64,000 nt of DNA from Actinophytocola sp044466355 (GCF_044466355.1 NZ_JBITMQ010000007.1:1-64000); one strand, 5' to 3'; numbered from the stretch's first letter, positions 35,091 through 43,549 are shown. Translations and numbers: made by a program. The notes: generated by a model not told the origin, from the letters alone.

Positions 35091-35229
35091 ACACCGCGAG
35101 TCGCGCTCTCGCGCATACCGAGTTGGTCGATTCGTGCAGGGCTCTCGCCGGTCCGGCGTGTGCACGAAACCGACAACTCGCTATGCCTGGGGACGCGACT
35201 CGCGGTGTTCTGGAGCGCGACTCGCGGGG
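35091..35229. repeat. Convergent-junction palindromic repeat, copy 4
   Basis: Left elements are caccgcgagtcgcg (35092-35105) and taccgagttggtcgattcgt (from 35116). Right elements are tgcacgaaaccgacaactcg (from 35161), then cgcgactcgcggtgttct and gcgcgactcgcgggg to 35229. The inner arm has diverged compared with copies 2 and 3, but changes are mostly paired (ggtcg with cgacc-like). It separates the convergent GH25 and Abi-alpha-like genes. Confidence 0.92.
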
Positions 35230-35230
35230 A

Positions 35231-35932
35231 TCAGGAGTCCAGGGGGAGGCACGTGGTGCAGAAGTCCTCGCCGAACGGGGTCAGGTGGATGCTGCGGCGG
35301 ATGGTTTTCGGGGCGCGGCCCGCCTTCGCCATCGCGGCCTGGACCTCCGGTTGGACCTCCACCACCTGGTAGCGCGACGGCTCGACCTCCTCGCGGGAGA
35401 ACCACACCAGGCCGAGGCGGAACAGGTTGTTCAGGTAGGCGTTGGTGCGGTCCATGTTCCGCACACCCGCCTGCCGCCCGATCATCGACAACCCCGCCTC
35501 GATCAGCTCCGAGCCGATCCCCAGTGGACGGTTGGTCCGCACGTCGACCGTCGGCTGCGGGCCCTCGCGGCACAGGAACCGCACGATGCGTGCCTCGTCC
35601 GGGGTCAGTTCGTCCAGGATGCGTTCGAACGCCGGGTGGGTGTCCTCCACGAAGTGCACGTCCGACGACCGGCGCAGCAGCTCCGCGCCCCGTGCCCGCA
35701 GCTCGTCCGTCGACGCGTGGTGCTCCGGTGGTACGGGCTGCACGCCGAGCACCGACTGGGCGGCCGATCGCAACTCGGCGCCGAGGTCCTGGGCGATCTT
35801 CACCGGGGGCTCGCCCGCCGCGAGCCCGCGCACGACCCGCTGTCCGGTCTGGACGGTCGTGTGCACCATCCACTGCGCCGTCGACAGCCCCGCGTTCGCC
35901 GCGATGCGCACCAGTCCCCACGAAGACGCCAT
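35231..35932 (-). CDS. Abi-alpha (DUF4393)-like protein
   Basis: The 233-residue protein resembles the Abi_alpha/DUF4393 family: an amphipathic N-terminal part, FERILDELTPDEARIVRFL in the middle (landmarks ILDELTPDEARI) and a beta/helix C-terminal part (YLNNLFRLGLVWF, HLTPFGEDFC). Family members were named from phage abortive-infection loci but are widely chromosomal and not proven defence proteins. The ATG is one base after the DUF445 stop (TGA-G-ATG), giving tight coupling. It ends at repeat copy 4. Confidence 0.6.
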   Translation of the reverse strand: MASSWGLVRIAANAGLSTAQWMVHTTVQTGQRVVRGLAAGEPPVKIAQDLGAELRSAAQSVLGVQPVPPEHHASTDELRARGAELLRRSSDVHFVEDTHPAFERILDELTPDEARIVRFLCREGPQPTVDVRTNRPLGIGSELIEAGLSMIGRQAGVRNMDRTNAYLNNLFRLGLVWFSREEVEPSRYQVVEVQPEVQAAMAKAGRAPKTIRRSIHLTPFGEDFCTTCLPLDS

Positions 35933-35933
35933 C

Positions 35934-37229
35934 TCACACCCCGAAGATCGCCAGATGGATGAGCCCGGCGCCGACGCCGAGCACCCCGCCGTGCACGAAC
36001 AACAACCACTCGTCCTGCTTGATGGCCGACCGCAGCAGCTCGTTGAACTCGTCGGAACGCAGCTGCCGCATCTGCCGCGCCACGAACGTCCTGATCTTGC
36101 CCGCCTGCTGCCTGCCGAACTCCGTGTCACCGAACACCGACGCGAACTCGACCGCCTCGTGCGCCACCGCGTCGCGGATCCGGTCGTACCGCTCGGTGCC
36201 GATGCCGACCCGCACCGCCGACCGTGCGAACCCGACCGCGTCGTCCACGGCTGGCCGCAGCGACGCTTCCAGCATCTGCCGCGTGCGGTCGGATCGCGGC
36301 CCGAACAGCAGCTCGTCGCCGATGTTCTTCATGTTGATGACGTCGTCGGAGATGATCTTCGCCATCACGTCGCTCACCTCCGGCTGCCGCTTCAGGAACA
36401 GCCCGTGGAACGTGAACGGGCCGACCCGCCGAGGGAACACCGGCTCGAAGATCAGCTTGATGCCGATCCAGTTCGCGACCCAGCCGATCACCGCGCCGCC
36501 GACCGGCAGCACCCACCAGTACGGGAACGCCTCCAGCAGGAACACCAGCCCGATGCCCGCCGGGAAACCGAAGTAGAAGCCGAAGTTCTGCATGAACCGC
36601 AGCTCCTTGCGGCCCACCTCGCGGAGCATGTCGTTCATCAGCTCCGGGTGCTCCTCGAAGTGCCGGATGACCAGCAGCTTCGCGTCGATGAGCTGCTCGA
36701 TGTGCTCGCCGAGCTGGTCGGTCAGCCCGCGCACGATCACGGGCAGCCGCTGCTGGATCCGCGCGTGCACGGCCGACTTGATCAGCGGCGGCAGGTCGGC
36801 CCACAGCCGAGGGTGTTCGCGCTGCATGATCCGTTCGACCACCGCGCGGATCTCGCCGCGGGCGGTCGTCGCGATGTGGTCGGCGATCTTGTCCGGTTCG
36901 AACTCCCGGTAGAAGTCACCGATGCTGCCCACTTTGAGCAGTGCCTTGTCGACGGAGATCGAGGCCATCTTGGACACCCGCGACGGGATGATGCCCTGCC
37001 AGCCGAACCGGCCGTCGTGCGTGATCGCGGGGATGACCTGCACGCGGCGCGGCAGGTAGGAGTACAGGAACCGCAGTCCGGGCAGCCGCAGGCCGTGGAA
37101 CCGCATGGGCTGGAACAGCATGATCACGCCGGTCCAGTTGGTGACGTAGCCGATGATCCCGGTGAACAGCGGGACGGAGATCAGGTGCGTGAGGAAGCGC
37201 GAGTCCGCCCAGTCGATCGCCAGGATCAT
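35934..37229 (-). CDS. DUF445 family membrane protein
   Basis: The 431-residue protein has the DUF445 hallmark twice: GYVTNWTGVIMLFQP (about residue 27) and GWVANWIGIKLIFEP (about 245). Each lies in or next to a membrane hairpin, and a long charged helical region lies between. The C-terminus ends in another membrane helix. The function is unknown. It is coupled to the downstream Abi-alpha-like gene and starts 46 bases after the stop of the TPR-CHAT gene on the same strand. Confidence 0.85.
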   Translation of the reverse strand: MILAIDWADSRFLTHLISVPLFTGIIGYVTNWTGVIMLFQPMRFHGLRLPGLRFLYSYLPRRVQVIPAITHDGRFGWQGIIPSRVSKMASISVDKALLKVGSIGDFYREFEPDKIADHIATTARGEIRAVVERIMQREHPRLWADLPPLIKSAVHARIQQRLPVIVRGLTDQLGEHIEQLIDAKLLVIRHFEEHPELMNDMLREVGRKELRFMQNFGFYFGFPAGIGLVFLLEAFPYWWVLPVGGAVIGWVANWIGIKLIFEPVFPRRVGPFTFHGLFLKRQPEVSDVMAKIISDDVINMKNIGDELLFGPRSDRTRQMLEASLRPAVDDAVGFARSAVRVGIGTERYDRIRDAVAHEAVEFASVFGDTEFGRQQAGKIRTFVARQMRQLRSDEFNELLRSAIKQDEWLLFVHGGVLGVGAGLIHLAIFGV

Positions 37230-37275
37230 CGTCGCCCCCTAACGAGCACATGATCCGCGATCATCGCTCACTGAA

Positions 37276-39966
37276 TCAACCGGCGCCAAGCAGGATAAAC
37301 GGCCGTCGCAGGGGGTCGACGACGGTCGCCTCGGCGAGCGCGCGGGCCGGACTCACGCCGGACGCGACCCGCCGGTGGTAGTCGGCCATGGTCTCGGCGA
37401 GGTCGGCGGCGAGGTCCGCCACCGCCTGGTTGGCGAGGCGCCGGTGGTAGTCGGTCATCGTCAGCGCGGCCGACCGGTGCCCGACCCGGTTCACGGCCGC
37501 GACCACGGTCCGCGACCCGCTCGCGAGCATCGCGCCCGCGAACCCGAGCGGCTCGTCACCGGGCCGGATGTGCGAGAGCGCCAGCTCACACGCGGCGAGC
37601 ACGATGTGGGTCGGCGGCCTGCGCAGCCGCGCCACCTCGTGCGCGAGCAGGCCGCCGTCGTGCAGTTCGAGACGCGAGAACATGGCGTTGGCGGCCTCGT
37701 GCGTGCCGTGCGCGGCGATGTGGACGAGCTTCGCACCGTCCATCGCCGACAGCACCGCGTCGGTCGTCGCGTCGGCACCCTGCAGCACGATCGCGTCCGG
37801 GTACACCTCGCACAGCTGGTCCAGTTCGGTCGCCGCCGACGGCAGGTCCGGCCCGCGCACCAGCACGACCGGCCCGTCCTCCGGCGCGACCTCGTCGGCA
37901 CTGACCCACGCGGTCGCCGACGGCGCCACCGACACCGCCCGGCCCCGCAGCGACGGCAGCGACTCCCACGGCACCGAGTACAACCCACCGAACGGCACGA
38001 CAACCAGCTCGCGGTCCCCGAGCAGCTCCCCGGGAATCCCGTCCGGCCCGAACAGCAGGTCGTCGAGCCGCTTGATCCGCCGCTCCGCCGACTGCGACAC
38101 CGCCGCGACGAGCGGTGCCACCAGCTCGTCCGGCGCGAGCGCGTCCAGGTCGGCGTGCAGCTGACGGGCGGTCTCGAGGATGTTCTCCTTGGGACCCAGC
38201 CGGACCAGCCGCGTCCGCCCGCCGGCCACCACCACGGCGGCGAGGTCGTCCACCGGCCCGGAGAAGCTGATCAGCGCCCGGTCCCCGAGCCGCTCGACCA
38301 CCTCGGTGGGCGACGACACCGGCCGCGGCCTGCCCCACTGGGACGTGTGCCAGCCGAGCCGGTTGACCTCGCGCTGCAGCGTCCCGGCCCGCTGCTCGAG
38401 CTGCGCCACGGACCGGCCGCCGAGACGCGCCTGCTGCACCATGCGCAGCACCGTCCGCAGCTCGGCTACCCGGTCGGCCAGCTCGGGGTCCTCGATCGCG
38501 GGCATCGGCTCGTAGCGGTACACCTGCGCGCGGGTCCGCTCCTGCCACGCGAGGACCCGGCGGGCGTCGGCGTCGTTGCCGGGGCCACGCAGCACCAGCC
38601 CGAGCGCGAGCCTGCCGAGTTCCAGGCCGTGCACGGCCGTGCCGCAGACCAGGTCGAGCCCGCCCATCCGGTCGCGCGCGGCGCCCAGCTCGTCGAACCC
38701 GGACTTGGCCTGGGCGAGCGCGCTGCGCGTCTGTCCACGTGCGATGGCGAGTTCGGCGCGGCAGAGCCGCAGCATCATCCGGTGGTCGATCGGCGCGGTC
38801 CTGCCCGGGGCGGGGACCTGTTCCAGCAGCTTCTCGGCAAGGTCGACGTCGCCGCGGTGCAGCGCGAGCCGCACACCCAGCATCCTGGCCATCGCGGCCT
38901 CGTCGGTCAGCCCCGCGCTCGCGAGCCGTTCGGCCAGCGCCACCGCCTTCGCGGGCGTTGCCGTGGCCGAGGCCCCGGCGAGCGTCGCGTCGGCCTCCGT
39001 GCGCAGCCGAGTCAACGCGGCGACCTCGGCCCACGCCATGTTGCCGCGCCGGACGAACCGCCGGTGCGCCGAGCCCGCAGACTTGCGGGCCTGCTCGCGG
39101 TCGCCCTCCAGCAGAGCGGCGGCGGCCCGCGCGACCTCGGCTTCGGCGAGGTCCTGGCTGATCCGCTGTTCCCGCAGCACGGGCAGCGCCTCGTCGAGCA
39201 ACTGCGCGGCCTCCTCGGACAACCCGGCCGTGAGCAGCGCGCGTGCCTGGTCGAGCTGCGTTCGCGCGACGAGCCCAGGCGCCAGCTCACGGAAGAGCCG
39301 GACCGCCTCCGCGTAGTGCGCGAGCGCGCCGGGGACGTCACCGACCAGCAGCCTGATGTCACCGAGGTTGCTGATGGCCTTGGCCTTCATGATCGGCAAG
39401 TCGTGCGCGGTGGAGAGTTCGATGCAGCGGACCATGTCCGCTTCGGCCGCGCCGGGCCGGCCCAGCGTCGTGTAGGCGACGCCGCGGTTGAGCAGCGCCC
39501 TGGCGAGCATCTCGGAGTCGCCTGCCGGGCTGTCGAGCGCCTGCTCGAGCTGCCGGATCGCCCGGTCGAACAGCTCGATGGCCTCCGGCACCCGTCCGGC
39601 GCGGGTCTGCACGGCGGCGTACTGCTGGTCGGCGAAACCCAGGAGCGCCAGGCGCTCCGGGCCCTCGGCGAGACCGCTGACGAGATCGCGTGCGGTGCCG
39701 AGGTGGACAAGCCCGTCGGCGAAGGACACGGTCTCGGCCTGGACCCAGCCGAGCGACAGGAGCACCCGCGCCCGGATCGCGACGACGTCGGCCGAACCGG
39801 AATCGACCGGGAGCAGTCGCAGTGCGCGCTGCAGGATCTTGATCGCCTCGGCCGGGCGCCCGGCCGAGGCGGCGGCGACCGCGCGCCGACGTTGCTCAGC
39901 GGCCGCCGCGACAGTCGTCCGCAGCACGTCCTCGCGTTCGGCGGTTTTACCGGACGTCACGACCAC
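37276..39966 (-). CDS. TPR-CHAT protein (caspase-fold protease-like)
   Basis: This 896-residue protein has about ten helical TPR-type repeats (residues 20-530) and a C-terminal CHAT domain (about 560-896). The protease dyad is visible: His in LVHIAAHGTHEA (about 740) and Cys in HIVLAACELAL (about 785). CHAT proteases belong to clan CD (caspase/separase) and are usually switched on by the fused sensor. The TPR array probably binds a regulator or substrate. It is the last gene of a minus-strand set: sigma factor, small coupled protein, 50-residue peptide, TPR-CHAT. The start is GTG 39966 (or the third codon). Confidence 0.9.
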   Translation of the reverse strand: MVVTSGKTAEREDVLRTTVAAAAEQRRRAVAAASAGRPAEAIKILQRALRLLPVDSGSADVVAIRARVLLSLGWVQAETVSFADGLVHLGTARDLVSGLAEGPERLALLGFADQQYAAVQTRAGRVPEAIELFDRAIRQLEQALDSPAGDSEMLARALLNRGVAYTTLGRPGAAEADMVRCIELSTAHDLPIMKAKAISNLGDIRLLVGDVPGALAHYAEAVRLFRELAPGLVARTQLDQARALLTAGLSEEAAQLLDEALPVLREQRISQDLAEAEVARAAAALLEGDREQARKSAGSAHRRFVRRGNMAWAEVAALTRLRTEADATLAGASATATPAKAVALAERLASAGLTDEAAMARMLGVRLALHRGDVDLAEKLLEQVPAPGRTAPIDHRMMLRLCRAELAIARGQTRSALAQAKSGFDELGAARDRMGGLDLVCGTAVHGLELGRLALGLVLRGPGNDADARRVLAWQERTRAQVYRYEPMPAIEDPELADRVAELRTVLRMVQQARLGGRSVAQLEQRAGTLQREVNRLGWHTSQWGRPRPVSSPTEVVERLGDRALISFSGPVDDLAAVVVAGGRTRLVRLGPKENILETARQLHADLDALAPDELVAPLVAAVSQSAERRIKRLDDLLFGPDGIPGELLGDRELVVVPFGGLYSVPWESLPSLRGRAVSVAPSATAWVSADEVAPEDGPVVLVRGPDLPSAATELDQLCEVYPDAIVLQGADATTDAVLSAMDGAKLVHIAAHGTHEAANAMFSRLELHDGGLLAHEVARLRRPPTHIVLAACELALSHIRPGDEPLGFAGAMLASGSRTVVAAVNRVGHRSAALTMTDYHRRLANQAVADLAADLAETMADYHRRVASGVSPARALAEATVVDPLRRPFILLGAG

Positions 39967-40103
39967 GGCTGCCGTACGCGATCTGAATTCGAATCACTGA
40001 CAGCGCACAAGGTAATCATCACGATCCGCGAGGGCTGGAGGTGCTTTCCGTAATGCACAGTACCAACCCCCACGGATCGACCGTGACACTTGCAGGCTGA
40101 GTG

Positions 40104-40256
40104 TCAGTCTTTCGGAGGCGCGCCGCCGTCCATGTGGCCGTTGGTCGTGAACGGCGTCGGCGAACCGCCGTCCATGTGGCCCAGGGTGGTGTGCTCGGTC
40201 GAGTCACACTTCTCGCACGGGTCGGTCTTCGGGTCGATCTTGGTGGTGTCAGTCAC
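40104..40256 (-). CDS. 50-residue peptide with CxxC and duplicated GHMDGG motif
   Basis: A short gene lies between TPR-CHAT and the coupled small protein. The GTG at 40256 follows a strong gagggga Shine-Dalgarno by about 8 bases. The product starts MTDTTKIDPKTDPCEKCD and contains TTLGHMDGGSP and TTNGHMDGGAP, an obvious internal duplication of T-T-x-GHMDGG, ending PKD. It is hydrophilic and probably disordered. Codon choice is GC-rich at third positions. No family is recognised. Its place in the operon suggests it is a substrate, inhibitor or precursor peptide for the CHAT protease (inference). Confidence 0.7.
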   Translation of the reverse strand: MTDTTKIDPKTDPCEKCDSTEHTTLGHMDGGSPTPFTTNGHMDGGAPPKD

Positions 40257-40366
40257 TTGCTTCTCCCCTCAGCAGGCTTCCTGGTTGCTCGTTAACAAAG
40301 AGTCGAGCCGCCACTGTGAGATACAGCAGAATATCTGCCATTTGGGGGAGATGGGGTCTATTCGGG

Positions 40367-40831
40367 TTACAAATCAACCGTGGGTGTGACTACCGTGCGT
40401 GATTGCTCGGCGTTCATGCGTACAAGTAGCTGGGTAGTGCCCCTGGGGACCTCGGTGAGCACGAAGCGGCCGCCCTCGTCGGCGGTCGTGACCGACGAGC
40501 CGTGGTCGGCGACGCGGACCTCGACGCCGTGCGCGCCCGCCGGCACGAGCCAGCCGTCGATGCGCTGACGCTCGCCGGTGCGGGTGACGTTGACCATGAC
40601 GGTCAGGTCGCCGACGAAGAACGTGATGGTGCCCGGCAGACCGCCGCGCACGCCGGCCAGTGGCCGGTCGTCGGCCCACTGCGCGACCTCGAGCTGGACG
40701 TGGTGGTCGATGTCGTCGAGTGCCACGGCGAACTGGGAGCGCTCGACGAGGCCCGGCGGTGGCGGGTCCAGCTCGTTCACGAGCCGCGCCACTTCGGCCA
40801 TCAGGTCGTCGTCAGTGTGGTTCGTTCTCAT
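40367..40831 (-). CDS. Sigma-coupled small protein, candidate anti-sigma factor or protease substrate
   Basis: The 154-residue protein has an N-terminal helical segment (DDDLMAEVARLVNELD, about 7-22), a Pro-rich turn and a second helix ending near 50. Then come two beta-rich halves: a GTITFFVGDLTVMVNV sheet (about 68-83) and a C-terminal carboxypeptidase-regulatory-like sandwich (about 95-150, with GGRFVLTEVPRGTTQLLVR). Its ATG overlaps the sigma gene stop (ATGA), which forces near-equal synthesis and is the usual arrangement of sigma and anti-sigma genes. No transmembrane helix or zinc anti-sigma motif is present. The assignment is inference. Confidence 0.65.
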   Translation of the reverse strand: MRTNHTDDDLMAEVARLVNELDPPPPGLVERSQFAVALDDIDHHVQLEVAQWADDRPLAGVRGGLPGTITFFVGDLTVMVNVTRTGERQRIDGWLVPAGAHGVEVRVADHGSSVTTADEGGRFVLTEVPRGTTQLLVRMNAEQSRTVVTPTVDL

Positions 40832-41430
40832 GATCCACTGTCCCCGTTGTACAGCGAGCGCAGGTTGTTCAGGCAGCGCCCTCGTGTCGGTCCGATACTC
40901 CCGTGCGGCATGTGCAGGGCCTCCGCTACCGCGCGGTACTCGGCTCGGCCTGCGATCACGGTCAGCCGCAGCAGCTCCTGGCAGCGCTGCGAAAGCTTGT
41001 GGAACGCGGACCACAGCTGGCGGTCCCGCTCGGTCCGGAGCACCTCGTGCTCCGGAGACGGATCGGACGTCGGCGTGCGCTCGGCCATCTCCTGGGACAG
41101 CTCCACCGTCCCGCCGGACCGGTGCTGTGTCCGGTTGGCCTCGCGGCGGGTGGTGGTGATCAACCAGCCGGCGAGCGCACGAGGCTCGGTCAGCCGGTCG
41201 AGGTGCCTGAGCAGGGCGAGCCACACCGTCTGGACCACGTCCTCCGCGGTCGTGCGGTCTAGGCCGCTGCCGCGGGCGACGTGCCACACCAACGGCGACA
41301 GGTCGGCGATGAGCGCGTCGAACGCCTCCTTGTCGCCGTCCCGTGCGGCCAGCATGCATGCCGCGTGCCGGTCCCGTCCCTCGAGCTCAGCCCAAGGTTT
41401 GACCATGCTTGCGGTCTGCAGTTCCGTCAC
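40828..41430 (-). CDS. Sigma-70 family (ECF-like) RNA polymerase sigma factor
   Basis: This 200-residue protein has region 2 (about 25-100: CMLAARDGDKEAFDALI, AEDVVQTVWLALLRHLD, ALAGWLITTTRREA) and region 4 (about 135-190: LSQRCQELLRLTV, YRAVAEALHMPHGSIGPTRGRCLNNLR). It has no extra C-terminal domain. It would direct polymerase to a small regulon including, perhaps, its own operon. GTG 41430 lies close to a gggaag; ATG at codon 9 is an alternative. It heads the sigma/small protein/peptide/TPR-CHAT operon. A 7+7 inverted repeat lies 36 bases upstream. Confidence 0.9.
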   Translation of the reverse strand: MTELQTASMVKPWAELEGRDRHAACMLAARDGDKEAFDALIADLSPLVWHVARGSGLDRTTAEDVVQTVWLALLRHLDRLTEPRALAGWLITTTRREANRTQHRSGGTVELSQEMAERTPTSDPSPEHEVLRTERDRQLWSAFHKLSQRCQELLRLTVIAGRAEYRAVAEALHMPHGSIGPTRGRCLNNLRSLYNGDSGS

Positions 41431-41465
41431 CGCTTCCCACCCCGCTTCGAGGGTCGCTTTGCTCG

Positions 41466-41486
41466 TGGCACCCGCTTATGGTGCCA
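41466..41486. promoter_or_regulatory. Inverted repeat in the sigma-gene promoter region
   Basis: TGGCACC (41466-41472), seven bases, and GGTGCCA (41480-41486) form a perfect 7-bp inverted repeat 36-56 bases before the sigma GTG. Position and symmetry suit an operator for a dimeric regulator. It is close enough to overlap the promoter. Confidence 0.5.
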
Positions 41487-41571
41487 ATCCGTCCCGATCC
41501 ACGTCACCCCGTGTGGGGTCTTACGTTCAAGAGCGCCGGTAGGTGTCGTAGATACCGACCATTCGGGTGGT

Positions 41572-41898
41572 TCAGGCAGCTCTCGAGATCAGCAACAGAC
41601 ACGCTCCGAGACCGACGACGAACCCGGCGAGCAGCGTGCCGCACCCGACGCCGACGATACCCCGAAGTGACGTGGAGCGAATGGCGAGCAGGTTCGCCAC
41701 GATCGCGCTGACCAGCACGAACCCGGCGAAGACGGCGGTCGCGGCGAGGACGGTGCCGGTCAGGCGGCCGACCAGCGCCTCGCCGAAGACCAGCACGAGG
41801 AGGAAGACCAGCACGGCACCCGCCAGCGCGAGCGCGGAGGCGAGCAGCACGAGCGCCCGTGCCGTGCCCGGCTGGGAGAACGTTCGCTTGTCCGCCAC
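41572..41898 (-). CDS. Small integral membrane protein, unknown
   Basis: The 108-residue protein has three strong hydrophobic helices (about 13-40, 47-70, 78-105) and a short basic N-terminus (ADKRTFSQPGTAR). ATG 41898 is 9 bases after the PspC gene stop, so it is probably cotranscribed with it. No family is recognised. Confidence 0.65.
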   Translation of the reverse strand: MADKRTFSQPGTARALVLLASALALAGAVLVFLLVLVFGEALVGRLTGTVLAATAVFAGFVLVSAIVANLLAIRSTSLRGIVGVGCGTLLAGFVVGLGACLLLISRAA

Positions 41899-41907
41899 GC
41901 TCGCCGA

Positions 41908-42102
41908 TTATTCCTCCGGCACGACCGCCCAGGCGACCAGGTAGAGGATGGCGCCGGTGCCGAAGCCGAGCAGCGTCGCGGCGACCAGCAGGATGCGGAC
42001 CAGCGCCGCGTCCATCCCGAACATCTTCGCGATGCCGCCGCACACCCCGGCGACCATGCGGTCGGTGCGGCTGCGGCGGAGCTTGACGGTGGTGGTGTTC
42101 AT
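41908..42102 (-). CDS. PspC-domain protein
   Basis: The 64-residue protein is nearly all PspC domain: LRRSRTDRMVAGVCGGIAKMFGMD followed by a single membrane helix (landmarks VCGGIA and YLVAWAVVPEE). PspC proteins sense or respond to envelope stress. It is divergent from the AAA gene of the CO-dehydrogenase-like cluster, with 79 bp in between. Confidence 0.88.
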   Translation of the reverse strand: MNTTTVKLRRSRTDRMVAGVCGGIAKMFGMDAALVRILLVAATLLGFGTGAILYLVAWAVVPEE

Positions 42103-42181
42103 GACTCCAGGGTGTCCGCGGCGGGCTCCTCCGCCATCAGGGATCGCCCCTGAGCGGACCCTGGCGTTTACGCTCGGGGAC

Positions 42182-43057
42182 GTGGTGACTTCCCCTGACG
42201 AGCTGTCCTCGGCGCTGGAGTCGGTCGGCTACCTGCCGGACGAGGGCATCGCGACGGCCGCCTTCCTCGCCCAGCGGCTCGGCCGCCCGCTGTTCTGCGA
42301 AGGCGAGCCGGGCACCGGCAAGACGTCGCTCGCGGTGGCGCTGTCGCAGGCGCTCGACGTGCCGTTGATCAAGCTGCAGTGCCACGAGGGGATCGACTTC
42401 ACCCAGGCGCTGTACGACTGGGACTTCCCCCGGCAGTTGCTGCACCTTCGTGCGCTGGAGGCGGCGTCGGGCGGATCGCTCGACTCCGACGTCGCGGAGA
42501 AGTCGCTCTACTCGCGACGGTTCCTGCTGGCGAGGCCGTTGCTGCGCGCGCTGGAGGAGTCACCGTGCGTGCTGCTCGTCGACGAGGTCGACCGTGCGGA
42601 CGACGAGTTCGAGGCGTTCCTCCTGGAGATCCTCGGCGAGAACGCGGTGACCGTGCCGGAGCTGGGCGAGGTGCGGGCCGCGGTGCCGCCGCTGGTGATC
42701 CTGACGTCGAACCGGACGCGCGAGGTGCACGACGCGCTGAAGCGGCGGTGCCTCTACCACTGGCTGGAGCACCCGGCGCTGGGCCGCGAGGTCGCCATCC
42801 TGCGGCGACGACTGCCGGGGCTGTCGGAGCGGTTGGCCACACAGGTGGCGTCCGCGGTGCGGCGGTTGCGGGAGCTGGAGCTGCTCAAGCCGCCCGGGGT
42901 GGCGGAGTCGCTGGACTGGGCGTCCGCCCTGACCGCGTTGGGGAGGACCGAGCTGGACGCCGCCTCGGCCGCCGCCACGCTCGGCGCGGTGCTGAAGTAC
43001 CGGGAGGACTCGCAGCGCGTGGTCGCGGTGGGACTGGACGCGATCCTGGCCGGGTGA
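42182..43057 (+). CDS. MoxR/CoxD-type AAA+ ATPase
   Basis: The 291-residue ATPase has GEPGTGKTSL (Walker A), LLVDEVDRADDEFEAFLLEIL (Walker B and the VDR..DEFEA motif of MoxR/CoxD) and ILTSNRTREVHDALKRRC (sensor 1 and Arg finger). In CO-dehydrogenase clusters CoxD works with CoxE to sulfurate or mature the copper-molybdenum site. The VWA and XdhC genes follow on the same strand after about 490 bp. GTG 42182 follows cgggga by 3-6 bases. Confidence 0.88.
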   Translation: MVTSPDELSSALESVGYLPDEGIATAAFLAQRLGRPLFCEGEPGTGKTSLAVALSQALDVPLIKLQCHEGIDFTQALYDWDFPRQLLHLRALEAASGGSLDSDVAEKSLYSRRFLLARPLLRALEESPCVLLVDEVDRADDEFEAFLLEILGENAVTVPELGEVRAAVPPLVILTSNRTREVHDALKRRCLYHWLEHPALGREVAILRRRLPGLSERLATQVASAVRRLRELELLKPPGVAESLDWASALTALGRTELDAASAAATLGAVLKYREDSQRVVAVGLDAILAG

Positions 43058-43549
43058 CGAAGGACCCCTTCGGAGCCACCCGCGTCGTGACGGGCCGCGG
43101 AATATTCGGTCGCGTTTCCCGTTGTGGTGGGCGATAGTTGTTCCGGCATGCCACACCGGAGGAGGACGACATGAGTACTGAGCGCAGGGGGAGCGAGCAG
43201 TAGTCGTCGTTCCGACTCCCGGCAGTTGCCCGCGCGGTGGACCGAGTCGCGGTGTCCACCCTGTCGCGGCCACTGCGGCGGCCGTCCCTTCCGTCCTCAC
43301 AGTCCGATGTGGACGGCCGCCCTCCGACCATCCACCGGTTCCCCGCGCCCGGCCCGCTACCTGGCCATGGTCGCGGCGGGGGACCCACCCTGGTGCCGGC
43401 CGACCATCACACGGCCGGCGCCAGGTCGTCCACGTGGCGGCCGCACCCGGGCCCGCCGTGCCCTACGCCAGCACCGCCGCTCCGGCGTGCGGTCGCCGCG
43501 TGGACCTGCGCGAACGAGCCACGCGCCCACATGGGTACACAATGGCTGT
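43058..43549 (+). other. 492-bp intergenic region before the VWA gene, with a 10-residue mini-ORF
   Basis: No full gene is supported here. A near-ideal ribosome-binding site (ggaggagg at 43158-43165) precedes ATG 43171, which opens only a 10-codon frame (MSTERRGSEQ, stop 43201-43203). Downstream sequence is GC-rich with no domain in any frame. A CACAAT hexamer 6 bases before the VWA GTG suggests a leaderless start there. The mini-ORF may be a leader peptide or a remnant of a deleted gene. Confidence 0.5.
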
